NCBI GenBank assembly: GCA_958298945.1
Contig: OY282608.1
Location: 74,634,806-74,698,805, forward strand
Direction of reading: 5' to 3'
DNA length: 64,000 nt
Source: Atherix ibis
Lineage: Eukaryota > Arthropoda > Insecta > Diptera > Athericidae
Shown here: positions 28,157-42,329 of the stretch, piece after piece
Numbering within the stretch: position 1 is the first letter of the stretch
Layout: each line of letters starts with the position of its first letter
Made by a program: the position numbers and the translations under genes
Notes under the pieces: model-generated
Told to the model about the DNA's origin: nothing
The model's input: the letters and a program-made list of their open reading frames with translations, nothing else
The model's database searches: none

Positions 28157-29357
28157 AAACCAACAAACCAACAAACCAACAAACCAACCACCCAACAAAC
28201 CAACAAACCAACAAACCAACAAACCCACAAACCAACAAACAAACAAACCAACAAACCAACAAACAAACAAACCAACAAACCAACAAACCTACAAGCCAAA
28301 AAAAACAACAAGCCAACAAACCAACAAACAAACAAACCAACAAACCAACAAACCAACAAACCAAGAAACAAATAAACCAACTAACCAACAAACGAACAAA
28401 CGAACACACCAACAAACCAACAAACCAACAAACCAACAAACCAACAAACCAACAAACCAACAAACCAACAAACCAACAATCCAACAATCCAACAAACCAA
28501 CAAACCAACAAACCAACAAACCAACAAACCAACAAACCAACAAACCAACAATCCAACAAACCAACAAACCAACAAACCAACACACGAACAAACCATCAAA
28601 CCAACAAACCAACAAACCAACAAACCAACAAACCAACAACCCAACAAACCAACAAACCAATAACCAACAAACCAACAAACCAACAAATCAACAAACCAAC
28701 AAACCAGCAAACCAACAAACCAAGAAACCAAGAAACCAACAAACCAACAAACAAACAAACCAACAAACCAACAAACCAAGAAACAAATAAACCAGCAAAC
28801 AAACAAACGAACAAACCAACAAACCAACAAACCAACAAAACTAAAAATCAACAAACCAACAAACCAACAAACCAACAAACCAACAAACCAACAAACCAAC
28901 AAACAAACAAACCAACAATCCAACAAACCAACAAACCAACAAACCAACAAAAAAATAAACCAACAAACCAACAAACCAAGAAACCAAGAAACCAAGAAAC
29001 CAAGAAACCAACAAACAAACAAACCAACAAACCAACAAACCAACAAACCAACAAACCAACAAACCAACAAACCAACAAACCAACAAACCAACAAACCAAC
29101 AAACCAACAAACCAACAAACGAACAAACCAACAAACCAACAAACCAATAAACCAACAAACCAACAAACCAACAAACCAACAAACCAACAAACCAACAAAC
29201 TAACAAACCAATAAACCAACAAACCAACAAACCAACAAACAAACAAACCAACAAACCAACAAACCAACAAACCAACAAACCAACAAATCAACAAACCAAC
29301 AAACCAACAAACCAACAAACCAACAAACCAACAAAAGAGCAAACCAACCAACCAACA

Positions 29358-29676
29358 AACATACAACCCAACCAACCAAAAAACCAACAAACCAACAAAC
29401 CAACAAATAAACAAACCAACAAACCAACAAAAGAACAAACCAACAAACCAACAAACCAACAAAGAAACAAACCAACAAACCACCAAACCAACAAACCAAC
29501 AAACCGGAAAACCAACAAACCAACAAACCAACAAACCAACAAACCAACAAACCAACAAACGAACAAACTAAAAAACCAACAAACCAACAAACCAACAAAC
29601 CAACAAACCAACAAACCAACAAACCAACAAAAAAACAAACCAACAAACCAACAAACCTACAAACCAAAAAAACAAC
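29358..29676 (+). repeat. Module M copy 8
   Basis: The CATACAACCC tag is at 29,360. Distinguishing variants are AAAAGAGC near 29,335 just upstream, AGAAAC in place of AGCAAC at 29,464, CCGGAAAACC near 29,506 and an extra A-run (AAAAAAAC) near 29,630. Confidence 0.75.
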
Positions 29677-30214
29677 AAACCAACAAACCAACAAACCAAC
29701 AAACCAACCAACCAACAAACCAACAAACCAACAAACCAACAAACCCACAAACCAACAAACAAACAAACCAACAAACCAACAACCCAACAAACTAACAAAC
29801 CAACAAACAAACAACCCAACAAACCAACAAAGCAACAAACCAAGAAACCAACAAACCAACAAACCAACAAACCAACAAACCAACAAACCAACAAACCAAC
29901 AAACCAACAAACCAACGAACCAACAAACCAACAAACCAACAAACCAACAAACCAACAAACCAATAAATAAACAAACCAACAAACCAACAAACCAACAAAC
30001 CAACAAACCAACAAACCAACAAACCAACAAACCAACAAACCAACAAACCAACAAACCAACAAACCAACAAACCAACAAACCAGTAAACCAACAAACCAAC
30101 CAACCAACAAACCAACAAACCAACAAACCCACAAACCAACAAACAAACAAACCAACAAACCAACAACCCAACAAACCAACAAACCAACAAACAAACAAAC
30201 CAACAAACCAACAA

Positions 30215-31041
30215 ACGTACAAACCAAGAAACCAACAAACCAACAAATCAGCAAACCAACAAACCAACAAACCAACAAACCAACAAACCAACAAACCAAC
30301 AAACCAACGAACCAACAAACCAACTAACCAACAAACTAACAAACCAATAAACAAACAAACCAACAAACCAACGAACCAACAAACCAACAAACCAAAAAAC
30401 CAACAAACCAACAAACCAACAAACCAAGAAACAAATATACCAACAAACCAACAAACGAACAAACCAACAAACCAACAAACCAACAAACCAACAAACCAAA
30501 AAACAAACAAACCAACAAACCAACAAACCAACAAACCAAGAAACCAACAAACCAACAAACCAACAAATAAACAAACCAACAAACCAACAAACCAACAAAC
30601 CAACAAACCAAGAAACCAACAAACCAACAAAACAACAAACCAACAAACAAACAAACCAACAAACCAACAAACCAACCAACCAAGAAACAAAAAACCAACA
30701 AACCAACAAACCAACAAACGAACAAACCAACAAACCAACAAACCAACAAACCAACAAACCAACAAACCAACAAACCAACAAACCAACAAACTAACAAACC
30801 AACAAACCAACAAACAAAAAACCAACAAACCAACAAACCAACAAACCAACAAACCAACAAACCAATAAACCAACAAAGCAACAAACCAACAAACCAACAA
30901 ACCAACAAACCAACAAACCAACAAACCAACAAACGAACTAACCAACAAACTAACAAAAGAACAAACCAACAAACCAACAAACATACAAACCAACAAACCA
31001 ACAAACCAACAAACGAACAAACCAACAAACGAACAAATTCA
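30215..31041 (+). repeat. Module N copy 2
   Basis: It starts with CGTACAAACCAAGAAACC at 30,216 and ends at CGAACAAATTCAAC (31,038-31,039). It has ACCAACCAAGAAACAAAAAACC near 30,671 and CGAACTAACC near 30,935. It lies wholly inside copy 1 of the 3,623 bp duplication. Confidence 0.7.
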
Positions 31042-31444
31042 ACAAACCAACAAATGAACAAACCAACAAACCAACAAACCAATAATCCAACAAACCAACA
31101 AACCAACAAACCAACAAACCAACAAACCAACAAACCAACAAATCAACAAACCAATAAACGAACAAACAAACGAACGAACAAACCACCAACCCAACAAACC
31201 AACAAACCAACAAACCAACAAACCAACAAACCAACAAACCAACAAACCAACAAATCAAGAAACCAACAAACCAACAAACAAACAAACCAACAAACCAACA
31301 AACCAACAAACCAAGAAACAAATAAACCAACAAACCAACAAACCAACAAACAAACAAACGAACACACCAACAAACCAACAAATCAACAAACCAACAAACC
31401 AATAAACCAAGAAACAAACAAACGAACAAACCAACAAACCAACA

Positions 31445-31779
31445 AACATACAACCCAACCAACCAAAAAACCAACAAACCAACAAACCAACAAATAAACA
31501 AACCAACAAACCAACAAACCAACAAACCAACAAAAGAACAAACCAACAAACCAACAAACCAACAAAGCAACAAACCAACAAACCACCAAACCAACAAACC
31601 AACAAACCAGAAAACCAACAAACCAACAAACCAACAAAGCAACAAACCAACAAACCAACAAACCAACAAACGAACAAACTAAAAAACCAACAAACCAACA
31701 AACCAACAAACCAACAAACCAACAAACCAACAAACAAACAAACCAACAAACCAACAAATCTACAAACCAAAAAAACAAC
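31445..31779 (+). repeat. Module M copy 9
   Basis: This is the exact positional partner of copy 7 (offset 3,623), with the same extra AGCAAC and ATCTACAAACC variants. It lies immediately after the tandem junction. Confidence 0.75.
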
Positions 31780-32988
31780 AAACCAACAAACCAACAAACC
31801 AACAAACCAACCACCCAACAAACCAACAAACCAACAAACCAACAAACCCACAAACCAACAAACAAACAAACCAACAAACCAACAAACAAACAAACCAACA
31901 AACCAACAAACCTACAAGCCAAAAAAAACAACAAGCCAACAAACCAACAAACAAACAAACCAACAAACCAACAAACCAACAAACCAAGAAACAAATAAAC
32001 CAACTAACCAACAAACGAACAAACGAACACACCAACAAACCAACAAACCAACAAACCAACAAACCAACAAACCAACAAACCAACAAACCAACAAACCAAC
32101 AATCCAACAATCCAACAAACCAACAAACCAACAAACCAACAAACCAACAAACCAACAAACCAACAAACCAACAATCCAACAAACCAACAAACCAACAAAC
32201 CAACACACGAACAAACCATCAAACCAACAAACCAACAAACCAACAAACCAACAAACCAACAACCCAACAAACCAACAAACCAATAACCAACAAACCAACA
32301 AACCAACAAATCAACAAACCAACAAACCAGCAAACCAACAAACCAAGAAACCAAGAAACCAACAAACCAACAAACAAACAAACCAACAAACCAACAAACC
32401 AAGAAACAAATAAACCAGCAAACAAACAAACGAACAAACCAACAAACCAACAAACCAACAAAACTAAAAATCAACAAACCAACAAACCAACAAATCAACA
32501 AACCAACAAACCAACAAACCAACAAACAAACAAACCAACAATCCAACAAACCAACAAACCAACAAACCAACAAAAAAATAAACCAACAAACCAACAAACC
32601 AAGAAACCAAGAAACCAAGAAACCAAGAAACCAACAAACAAACAAACCAACAAACCAACAAACCAACAAACCAACAAACCAACAAACCAACAAACCAACA
32701 AACCAACAAACCAACAAACCAACAAACCAACAAACCAACAAACGAACAAACCAACAAACCAACAAACCAATAAACCAACAAACCAACAAACCAACAAACC
32801 AACAAACCAACAAACCAACAAACTAACAAACCAATAAACCAACAAACCAACAAACCAACAAACAAACAAACCAACAAACCAACAAACCAACAAACCAACA
32901 AACCAACAAATCAACAAACCAACAAACCAACAAACCAACAAACCAACAAACCAACAAACCAACAAAAGAGCAAACCAACCAACCAACA

Positions 32989-33307
32989 AACATACAACCC
33001 AACCAACCAAAAAACCAACAAACCAACAAACCAACAAATAAACAAACCAACAAACCAACAAAAGAACAAACCAACAAACCAACAAACCAACAAAGAAACA
33101 AACCAACAAACCACCAAACCAACAAACCAACAAACCGGAAAACCAACAAACCAACAAACCAACAAACCAACAAACCAACAAACCAACAAACGAACAAACT
33201 AAAAAACCAACAAACCAACAAACCAACAAACCAACAAACCAACAAACCAACAAACCAACAAAAAAACAAACCAACAAACCAACAAACCTACAAACCAAAA
33301 AAACAAC
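32989..33307 (+). repeat. Module M copy 10
   Basis: This is the partner of copy 8, here at offset 3,631, with the same AAAAGAGC, AGAAAC and CCGGAAAACC variants. Confidence 0.75.
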
Positions 33308-33837
33308 AAACCAACAAACCAACAAACCAACAAACCAACCAACCAACAAACCAACAAACCAACAAACCAACAAACCCACAAACCAACAAACAAACAAACC
33401 AACAAACCAACAACCCAACAAACTAACAAACAAACAAACAAACAACCCAACAAACCAACAAAGCAACAAACCAAGAAACCAACAAACCAACAAACCAACA
33501 AACCAACAAACCAACAAACCAACAAACCAACAAACCAACAAACCAACGAACCAACAAACCAACAAACCAACAAACCAACAAACCAACAAACCAATAAATA
33601 AACAAACCAACAAACCAACAAACCAACAAACCAACAAACCAACAAACCAACAAACCAACAAACCAACAAACCAACAAACCAACAAACCAACAAACCAACA
33701 AACCAACAAACCAACAAACCAACCAACCAACAAACCAACAAACCAACAAACCCACAAACCAACAAACAAACAAACCAACAAACCAACAATCCAACAAACC
33801 AACAAACCAACAAACAAACAAACCAACAAACCAACAA

Positions 33838-34664
33838 ACGTACAAACCAAGAAACCAACAAACCAACAAATCAGCAAACCAACAAACCAACAAACCAACA
33901 AACCAACAAACCAACAAACCAACAAACCAACGAACCAACAAACCAACTAACCAACAAACTAACAAACCAATAAACAAACAAACCAACAAACCAACGAACC
34001 AACAAACCAACAAACCAAAAAACCAACAAACCAACAAACCAACAAACCAAGAAACAAATATACCAACAAACCAACAAACGAACAAACCAACAAACCAACA
34101 AACCAACAAACCAACAAACCAACAAACAAACAAACCAACAAACCAACAAACCAACAAACCAAGAAACCAACAAACCAACAAACCAACAAATAAACAAACC
34201 GACAAACCAACAAACCAACAAACCAACAAACCAAGAAACCAACAAACCAACAAAACAACAAACCAACAAACAAACAAACCAACAAACCAACAAACCAACC
34301 AACCAAGAAACAAAAAACCAACAAACCAACAAACCAACAAACGAACAAACCAACAAACCAACAAACCAACAAACCAACAAACCAACAAACCAACAAACCA
34401 ACAAACCAACAAACTAACAAACCAACAAACCAACAAACAAAAAACCAACAAACCAACAAACCAACAAACCAACAAACCAACAAACCAATAAACCAACAAA
34501 GCAACAAACCAACAAACCAACAAACCAACAAACCAACAAACCAACAAACCAACAAACGAACTAACCAACAAACTAACAAAAGAACAAACCAACAAACCAA
34601 CAAACATACAAACCAACAAACCAACAAACCAACAAACGAACAAACCAACAAACGAACAAATTCA
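33838..34664 (+). repeat. Module N copy 3
   Basis: This is the partner of module N copy 2 at offset 3,623, from CGTACAAACC (33,839) to CGAACAAATTCAAC (34,661-34,662). Near 34,125 it has CCAACAAACAAAC where copy 2 has CCAAAAAACAAAC. Confidence 0.7.
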
Positions 34665-35822
34665 ACAAACCAACAATTGAACAAACCAACAAACCAACAA
34701 ACCAATAATCCAACAAACCAACAAACCAACAAACCAACAAACCAACAAACCAACAAACCAACAAATCAACAAACCAATAAACGAACAAACAAACGAACGA
34801 ACAAACCACCAACCCAACAAACCAACAAACCAACAAACCAACAAACCAACAAACCAACAAACCAACAAACCAACAAATCAAGAAACCAACAAACCAACAA
34901 ACAAACAAACCAACAAACCAACAAACCAACAAACCAAGAAACAAATAAACCAACAAACCAACAAACCAACAAACAAACAAACGAACACACCAACAAACCA
35001 ACAAACCAACAAACCAACAAACCAATAAACCAACAAACCAACAAACCAACAAACCAACAATCCAACAATCCAACAAACCAACAAACCAACAAACCAACAA
35101 ACCAACAAACCAACAAACCAACAAACCAACAATCGAACAAACCAACAAACCAACACACGAACAAACCATCAAACCAACAAACCAACAAACCAACAAACCA
35201 ACAAACCAACAAACCAACAAACCAACAAACCAACAAACCAACAAACCAGCAAACCAACAAACCAACAAACCAACAAACCAACAAACCAACAAACCAACAA
35301 ACCAACAAATCAACAAACCAACAAACCACAAGCCAACAAACCAAGAAACCAAGAAACCAACAAACCAACAAACAAACAAACCAACAAACCAATAAACCAA
35401 GAAACAAATAAACCAGCAAACAAACAAACGAACAAACCAACAAACCAACAAACCAACAAACCAACAAAACTAAAAACCAACAAACCAACAAACCAACAAA
35501 CCAACAAACCAACAAACCAACAAACCAACAAACAAACAAACCAACAATCCAACAAACCAACAAACCAACAAACCAACAAACCAACAAACCAATAAACCAA
35601 CAAACCAATAAACCAACAAACCAACAAACCAAGAAACCAACAAACCAACAAACAAAAAAACAAACAAACCAACAAACCAACAAACCAACAAACCAACAAA
35701 TCAACAAATCAACAAACCAACAAACCAACAAACCAACAAACCAACAAACCAACAAACCAACAAACCAACAAACCAACAAATCAATAAACCAAGAAACAAA
35801 CAAACGAACAAACCAACAAACC

Positions 35823-36152
35823 AACATACATACAACCCAACCAACCCAAAAACCAACAAACCAACAAACCAACAAATAAACAAACCAACAAACCAACAAA
35901 CCAACAAAAGAACAAACCAACAAACCAACAAACCAACAAAGCAACAAACCAACAAACCACCAAACCAACAAACCAACAAACCAGAAAACCAACAAACCAA
36001 CAAACCAACAAACCAACAAACCAACAAACCAACAAACGAACAAACTAAAAAACCAACAAACCAACAAACCAACAAACCAACAAACCAACAAACCAACAAA
36101 CCAACAAACAAACAAACCAACAAACCAACAAACCTACGAACCAAAAAAACAA
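35823..36152 (+). repeat. Module M copy 11
   Basis: The tag is extended to CATACATACAACCC at 35,825, followed by ACCAACCCAAAAACC. The last element reads CCTACGAACC (36,133) before the A-run ending at 36,152. Both changes are private to this copy. Confidence 0.75.
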
Positions 36153-36620
36153 CAAACCAACAAACCAACAAACCAACAAACCAACAAACCAACAAACCAA
36201 CCACCCAACAAACCAATAAACCAACAAACCAACAAACCCACAAACCAACAAACAAACAAACCAACAAATCAACAACCCAACAAACTAACAAACCAACAAA
36301 CAAACAACCCAACAAACCAACAAACCAACAAACCAAGAAACCAACAAACCAACAAACCAACAAACCAACAAACCAACAAACCAACAAACCAACAAACCAA
36401 CAAACCAACAAACCAACAAACCAACAAACCAACAAACCAACAAACCAACAAACCAACGAACCAACGAACCAACAAACCAACAAACCAACAAACCAACAAA
36501 CCAACCAACCAACCAACCAACAAACCAACAAACCAACAAACCCACAAACCAACAAACAAACAAACCAACAAACCAACAAACCAACAAACCAACAAACAAA
36601 CAAACCAACAAACCAACAAA

Positions 36621-37422
36621 CCTACAAACCAAGAAACCAACAAACCAACAAATCAACAAACCAACAAACCAACAAACCAACAAACCAACAAACCAACAAA
36701 CCAACGAACCAACAAACCAACAAACTAACAAACCAATAAACAAACAAACCAACAAACCAACGAACCAACAAACCAACAAACCAAAAAACCAACAAACCAA
36801 CAAACCAACAAACCAACAAACCAAGAAACAAATAAACCAACAAACCAACAAACGAACAAACCAAGAAACCAACAAACCAACAAACCAACAAACAAACAAA
36901 CCAACAAACCAACAAACCAACAAACCAAGAAACCAACAAACCAACAAACCAACAAATAAACAAACCAAGAAACCAATAAACCAACAAACCAACAAACCAA
37001 CAAACCAACAAACCAACAAACCAACAAAACAACAAACCAACAAACAAACAAACCAACAAACCAACAAACCAACCAACCAAGAAACAAAAAACCAACAAAC
37101 CAACAAACGAACAAACCAACAAACCAACAAACCAACAAACCAACAAACCAACAAACCAACAAACCAACAAACTAACAAACTAACAAACCAACAAACCAAC
37201 AAACAAAAAACCAACAAACCAACAAACCAACAAACCAACAAACCAATAAACCAACAAAGCAACAAACCAACAAACCAACAAACCAACAAACCAACAAACC
37301 AACAAACCAACAAACGAACTAACCAACAAACTAACAAAGGAACAAACCAACAAACCGACAAACATAAAAACCAACAAACTGACAAACCAACAAACGAACA
37401 AAACAACAAACGAACAAATTCA
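36621..37422 (+). repeat. Module N copy 4
   Basis: It runs from CTACAAACCAAGAAACC to CGAACAAATTCAAC (37,419-37,420). It differs from copies 1-3 by CATAAAAACC near 37,365, AAAGGAAC near 37,338 and a paired CTAACAAACTAAC near 37,172. Confidence 0.65.
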
Positions 37423-37439
37423 ACAAACCAACAAATGAA

Positions 37440-40400
37440 CAAACCAACAAACCAACAAACCAATAAACCAACAAACCAACAAACCAACAAACCAACAAAC
37501 CAACAAACCAACAAACCAACAAACCAACAAACCAAGAAACCAACAAACCAACAAACCAACAAACGAACAAACCAACAAACGAACAAACCACCAACCCAAC
37601 AAACCAACAAACCAACAAACCAACAAACCAACAAACCAACAAACCAACAAACCAACAAACCAACAAACAAACAAACCAACAAACCAACAAACCAACAAAC
37701 CAAGAAACAAATAAACCAACAAACCAACAAACAAACAAACGAACACACCAACAAACCAACAAACGAACAAACCAATAAACCAACAAACCAACAAACCAAC
37801 AAACCAACAATCCAACAATCCAACAAACCAACAAACCAACAAACCAACAAACCAACAAACCAACAAACCAACAAACCAACAAACCAACAAACCAACAATC
37901 GAACAAACCAACAAACCAACACACGAACAAACCATCAAACCAACAACCAACAAACCAACAAACCAACAAATCAACAAACCAACAAACCAACAAACCAACA
38001 AACCAACAAACCAACAAACCAACAAATCAACAAACCAACAAACCAACAAACCAACAAACCAAGAAACCAAGAAACCAACAAACCAACAAACCAACAAACC
38101 AACAAACCAAGAAACAAATAAACCAGCAAACAAACAAACGAACAAACCAACAACCCAACAAACCAACAAACCAACAACACTAAAAACCAACAAACCAACA
38201 AACCAACAAACCAACAAACCAACAAACCAACAAACAAACAAACCAACAATCCAACAAACCAACAAACCAACAAACTAACAAACCAATAAACCAACAAACC
38301 AACAAACCAACAAACCAACAAACTAAGAAACCAACAAACCAACAAACAAACAAACCAACAAACCAACAAACCAACAAACCAACAAACCAACAAACCAACA
38401 AATCAACAAATCAACAAACCAACAAACCAACAAACCAACAAACCAACAAACCAACAAACCAACAAACCAACAAACCAAGAAACCAAGAAACCAAGAAACC
38501 AAGAAACAAACAAACGAACAAACCAACAAACCAAGAAACCAACAAACCAACAAATCAACAAACGAACAAACGAACAAACCTACAAACCAACAAACCAACA
38601 AACCAACAAACCAACAAACCAACAAACCAAGAAACCAACAAACCAACAAACCAACAAACCAACAAACGAACAAACCAACAAACCAACAAACCAACAAACC
38701 AACAAACCAACAAACCAACAAACCAACAAACCAACAAACCAACAAACCAACAAACCAACAAACCAACAAACCAACAAACCAACAAACCAACAAACCAACA
38801 AACCAACAAACCAACAAACCAACAAACCAACAAACCAACAAACCAACAAACCAACAAACCAACAAACCAACAAACCAACAAACCAACAAACCAATAAACA
38901 AACCAACAAACCAACAAACGAACAAACCAACAAACCAACAAACGAAAAAACCAACAAACGAACAAACCAAGAAACCAACAAACCGACAAATCAACAAACC
39001 AACAAACCAACAAACCAACAAACCAACAAACCAACAAACCAACAAACCAACAAACCAACAAACCAACAAACAAACAAACCAACAAACCAACAAACCAATA
39101 AACCAACAAACCAACAAACCAGCAAACCAAGAAACCAACAAACCAACAAACGAACAAACCAACAAACCAACAAACCAACAAATAAACAAACCAACAAACC
39201 AACAAACCAACTAACCAACAAACCAACAAAAGAACAATCCAACAAACCAACAAACCAACAAACCAACAAACCACTAAACCAACAAACCAACAAACCAACA
39301 AACCAACAAACCAACAAACCAACAAACCAATAAACCAAGAAACCAACAAACGAACAAATCAACAAACCAACAAACCAACAAACAAACAAACCAACAAACC
39401 AACAAACCAACAAACCAACAAACCAGCAAACCAACAAACCAACAAACCAACAAACCAACAAACCAACAAACAAACAAACCAACAAACCAACAAACCAACA
39501 AACCAACAAACCAACAAACCAACAAACCAACAAATCAACAAACCAACAACCATACAAACCAACAAACCAACAAAACAACAAACCAACAAACAAACAAACC
39601 AACAAACCAAAAAACCAAGAAGCAACTAAACCAACAAACCAACAAACACAAACGAACAAACGAACCAACCAACAAAACAACAAACCAACAAACCAACAAA
39701 CCAACAAACCAACAAACCAACAAACCAACAAACCAACAAACCAACAAACCAACAAACCAACAAACCAACAAACCAACAAACCAACAAACAAACAAACCAA
39801 CAAACCAACAAACCAACAAACCAACAAACCAACAAACCAACAAACCAACAAACCAACAAACCTACAAACCAACAAAGCAACAAACCAACAAACCAACAAA
39901 CCAACAAACCAACGAACCAACAAACCAACAAACCAAGACACCAACAAACGAACTAACCAACAAACCAACAAAAGAACAAACCAACAAACATATAAACCAA
40001 CGAACCAACGAACCAAAAAACCAACAAATCAACAAACCAACAAACAAACAAACCAACAAACCAACGAACCAACAAACCAACAAACCAAGACACCAACAAA
40101 CCAACAAAACAACAAACCAACAAACAAACAAACCAACAAACCAACAAACCAACCAACCAAGAAACAAATAAACCAACAAACCAACAAACGAACAAACCAA
40201 CAAACCAACAAACCAAAAAACCAACAAACCAACAAACCAACAAACGAACAAACCAACAAAATAACAAACCAACAAACCAACAAACCAACAAACCAACAAA
40301 CAAACAAACCAACAAACCAACAACAAACCAACAAACCAACAAACCAACAAACCAATAAACCAACAAACCAACAAACCAACAAACCAACAAAAGAACAAAC

Positions 40401-41690
40401 CACCCAACCAACAAACCAACAAAAGAACAAACCAACAAACCAACAAACCAACAAACCAACAAACCAACAAACCACCAAACCAACAAAACAACAAACCAAC
40501 AAACCAGAAAACCAACAAACCAACAAACCAACAAACCAACAAACCAAAAAACCAACAAACCAACAAACCAACAACCCAACAAACCAACAAACCATCAAAC
40601 CATCAAACCAACAAACCAACAAACCAACCAACCAACAAACCAACAAACCAACAAACCCACAAACCAACAAACAAACAAACCAACAAACCAACAATCCAAC
40701 AAACCAACAAACCAACAAACGAAAAAACCAACAAACCAACAAACCAAGAAACCAACAAATCGACAAACCAACAAACCAACAAACCAACAAACCAACAAAC
40801 CAACAAACCAACAAACCAACAAACAAACAAACAACAAAACAACAAACCAATAAACCAACAAACCAACAAACCAGCAAACCAACAAACCAACAAACCAACA
40901 AACGAACAAACCAACAAACCAACAAACCAACAAATAAACAAACCAACAAACCAACAAACCAACAAACCAACAAAAGAACAATCAAACAAACCAACAAACC
41001 AACAAATCAAGAAACCACCAAACCAACAAACCAACAAACCAGGAAACCAACAAACCAACAAACCAACAAACCAACAAAACAACAAACCAAGAAACGAACA
41101 AACCAACAAACCAACAAACCAACAAACCAACAAACCAACAAACCAACACACCAACAAACCAACAAACCAACAAACAAACAAACCAAAAAAACAACAAACC
41201 AACAAACCAACAAACCAACAAACCAACAAACCAACAACCCAACAAACCAACAAAAGAACAAACCAACCAACCAACAAACCAACAAAAGAACAAACCAACA
41301 AACCAACAAACCAACAAACCAACAAACCAACAAACCACCAAACCAACAAAACAACAAACCAACAAACCAGAAAACCAACAAACCAACAAACCAACAAACC
41401 AAAAAACCAACAAACCAACAAACCAACAACCCAACAAACCAACAAACCAACAAACCAACAAACCAACCAACCAACAAATCAACAAACCAACAAACCCACA
41501 AACCAACAAACAAACAAACAAACAAACAAGTAATCCAACAAACCAACAAACCAACAAACGAAAAAACCAACAAACCAACAAACCAAGAAACCAACAAACC
41601 GACAAACCAACAAACCAACAAACCAACAAACCAACAAACCAACAAACCAACAAACCAACAAACCAACAAACAAACAAACCAACAAACTAA
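37440..41690 (+). repeat. Stretch without modules M or N
   Basis: This 4.2 kb stretch is plain octamer array with scattered single variants. It includes CCAAGAAACC runs near 38,470-38,510, ACACAAACGAACAAACGAAC near 39,647, a CAAGACACC, CGAACTAACC and AAAAGAAC group near 39,935-39,975, and CCACCCAACC near 40,399. I see no gene and no unique sequence here. Confidence 0.8.
38669..38894 (+). repeat. Homogeneous octamer tract (~28 perfect units)
   Basis: Between the CGAAC variant at 38,668 and the CCAATAAAC variant at 38,895 the sequence is perfect (AACAAACC)n with no substitution. Such tracts are rare in the window. Confidence 0.85.
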
Positions 41691-42082
41691 CAAACCAATA
41701 AACCAACAAACCAACAAACCAGCAAACCAACAAACCAACAAACCAACAAACGAACAAACCAACAACCAAACAAACCAACAAATAAACAAACCAACAAACC
41801 AACAAACCAACAAACCAACAAACCAACAAACCAACAAACCAACAAAAGAACAATCCAACAAACCGACAAACCAACAAACCAAGAAACCACCAAACCAACA
41901 GACCAACACTCCAACAAACCAGGAAACCAACAAACCAACAAACCAAAAACCAACAAAACAACAAACCAAGAAACGAACAAACCAACAAACCAACAAACCA
42001 ACAAACCAACAAACCAACAAACCAACAAACCAACAAACCAACAAACCAACAAACCAACAAACAAACAAACCAAAAAAACAAC

Positions 42083-42329
42083 AAACCAACAAACCAACAA
42101 ACCAACAAACCAACAAACCAACAAACCAACAAACCAACAAACCAACAAACCAACAAACCAACAAACCAACAAACCAACAAACCAACAAACCAACAAACCA
42201 ACAAACCAACAAACCAACAAACCAACAAACCAACAAACCAACAAACCAACAAACCAACAAACCAACAAACCAACAAACCAACAAACCAACAAACCAACAA
42301 ACCAACAAACCAACAAACCAACAAACCAA
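42083..42329 (+). repeat. Longest perfect octamer tract (~31 units)
   Basis: From just after an AAAAAAACAAC variant at 42,073 to the T at 42,330 there is no deviation from AACAAACC. The corresponding tract in the second copy (from about 46,145) is broken once, by an AAGCC at 46,266. Confidence 0.85.

Larger units (their letters stand above)
27743..31382 (+). repeat. 3,623 bp tandem duplication, copy 1
   Basis: The markers AAATCAAC at 27,760, CATACAACCC at 27,824, AAGCCAAAAAAAACAACAAG near 28,294, AACACACGAAC near 28,582, CGGAAAACC near 29,508, CGTACAAACC near 30,217, CGAACAAATTCAAC at 31,038 and the CGAACGAAC variant near 31,172 all recur 3,623 bases downstream (3,631 over one stretch, one extra octamer). 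The second copy follows directly, so this is a head-to-tail tandem duplication, and the two copies differ by only a handful of substitutions. Confidence 0.92.
31366..35005 (+). repeat. 3,623 bp tandem duplication, copy 2
   Basis: This copy abuts copy 1 at 31,366-31,382, where both copies read CACACCAACAAACC. Differences from copy 1 include AAATCAAC at 32,494 (AAACCAAC in copy 1), CAAACAAACAAACAAAC near 33,430, AACAATCC near 33,788 where copy 1 has AACAACCC, a CCGACAAACC near 34,199 and CAATTGAAC at 34,677 for CAAATGAAC. Agreement ends at 35,005. Confidence 0.92.

Noticed and set aside
39600..39680. Possible unique sequence (AAGAAGCAACTAAACC, ACACAAACGAACAAACGAAC)
   Set aside because: Each base run can be derived from the octamer by a few substitutions and a short indel; no stretch longer than about 20 bases is unrelated to the repeat.
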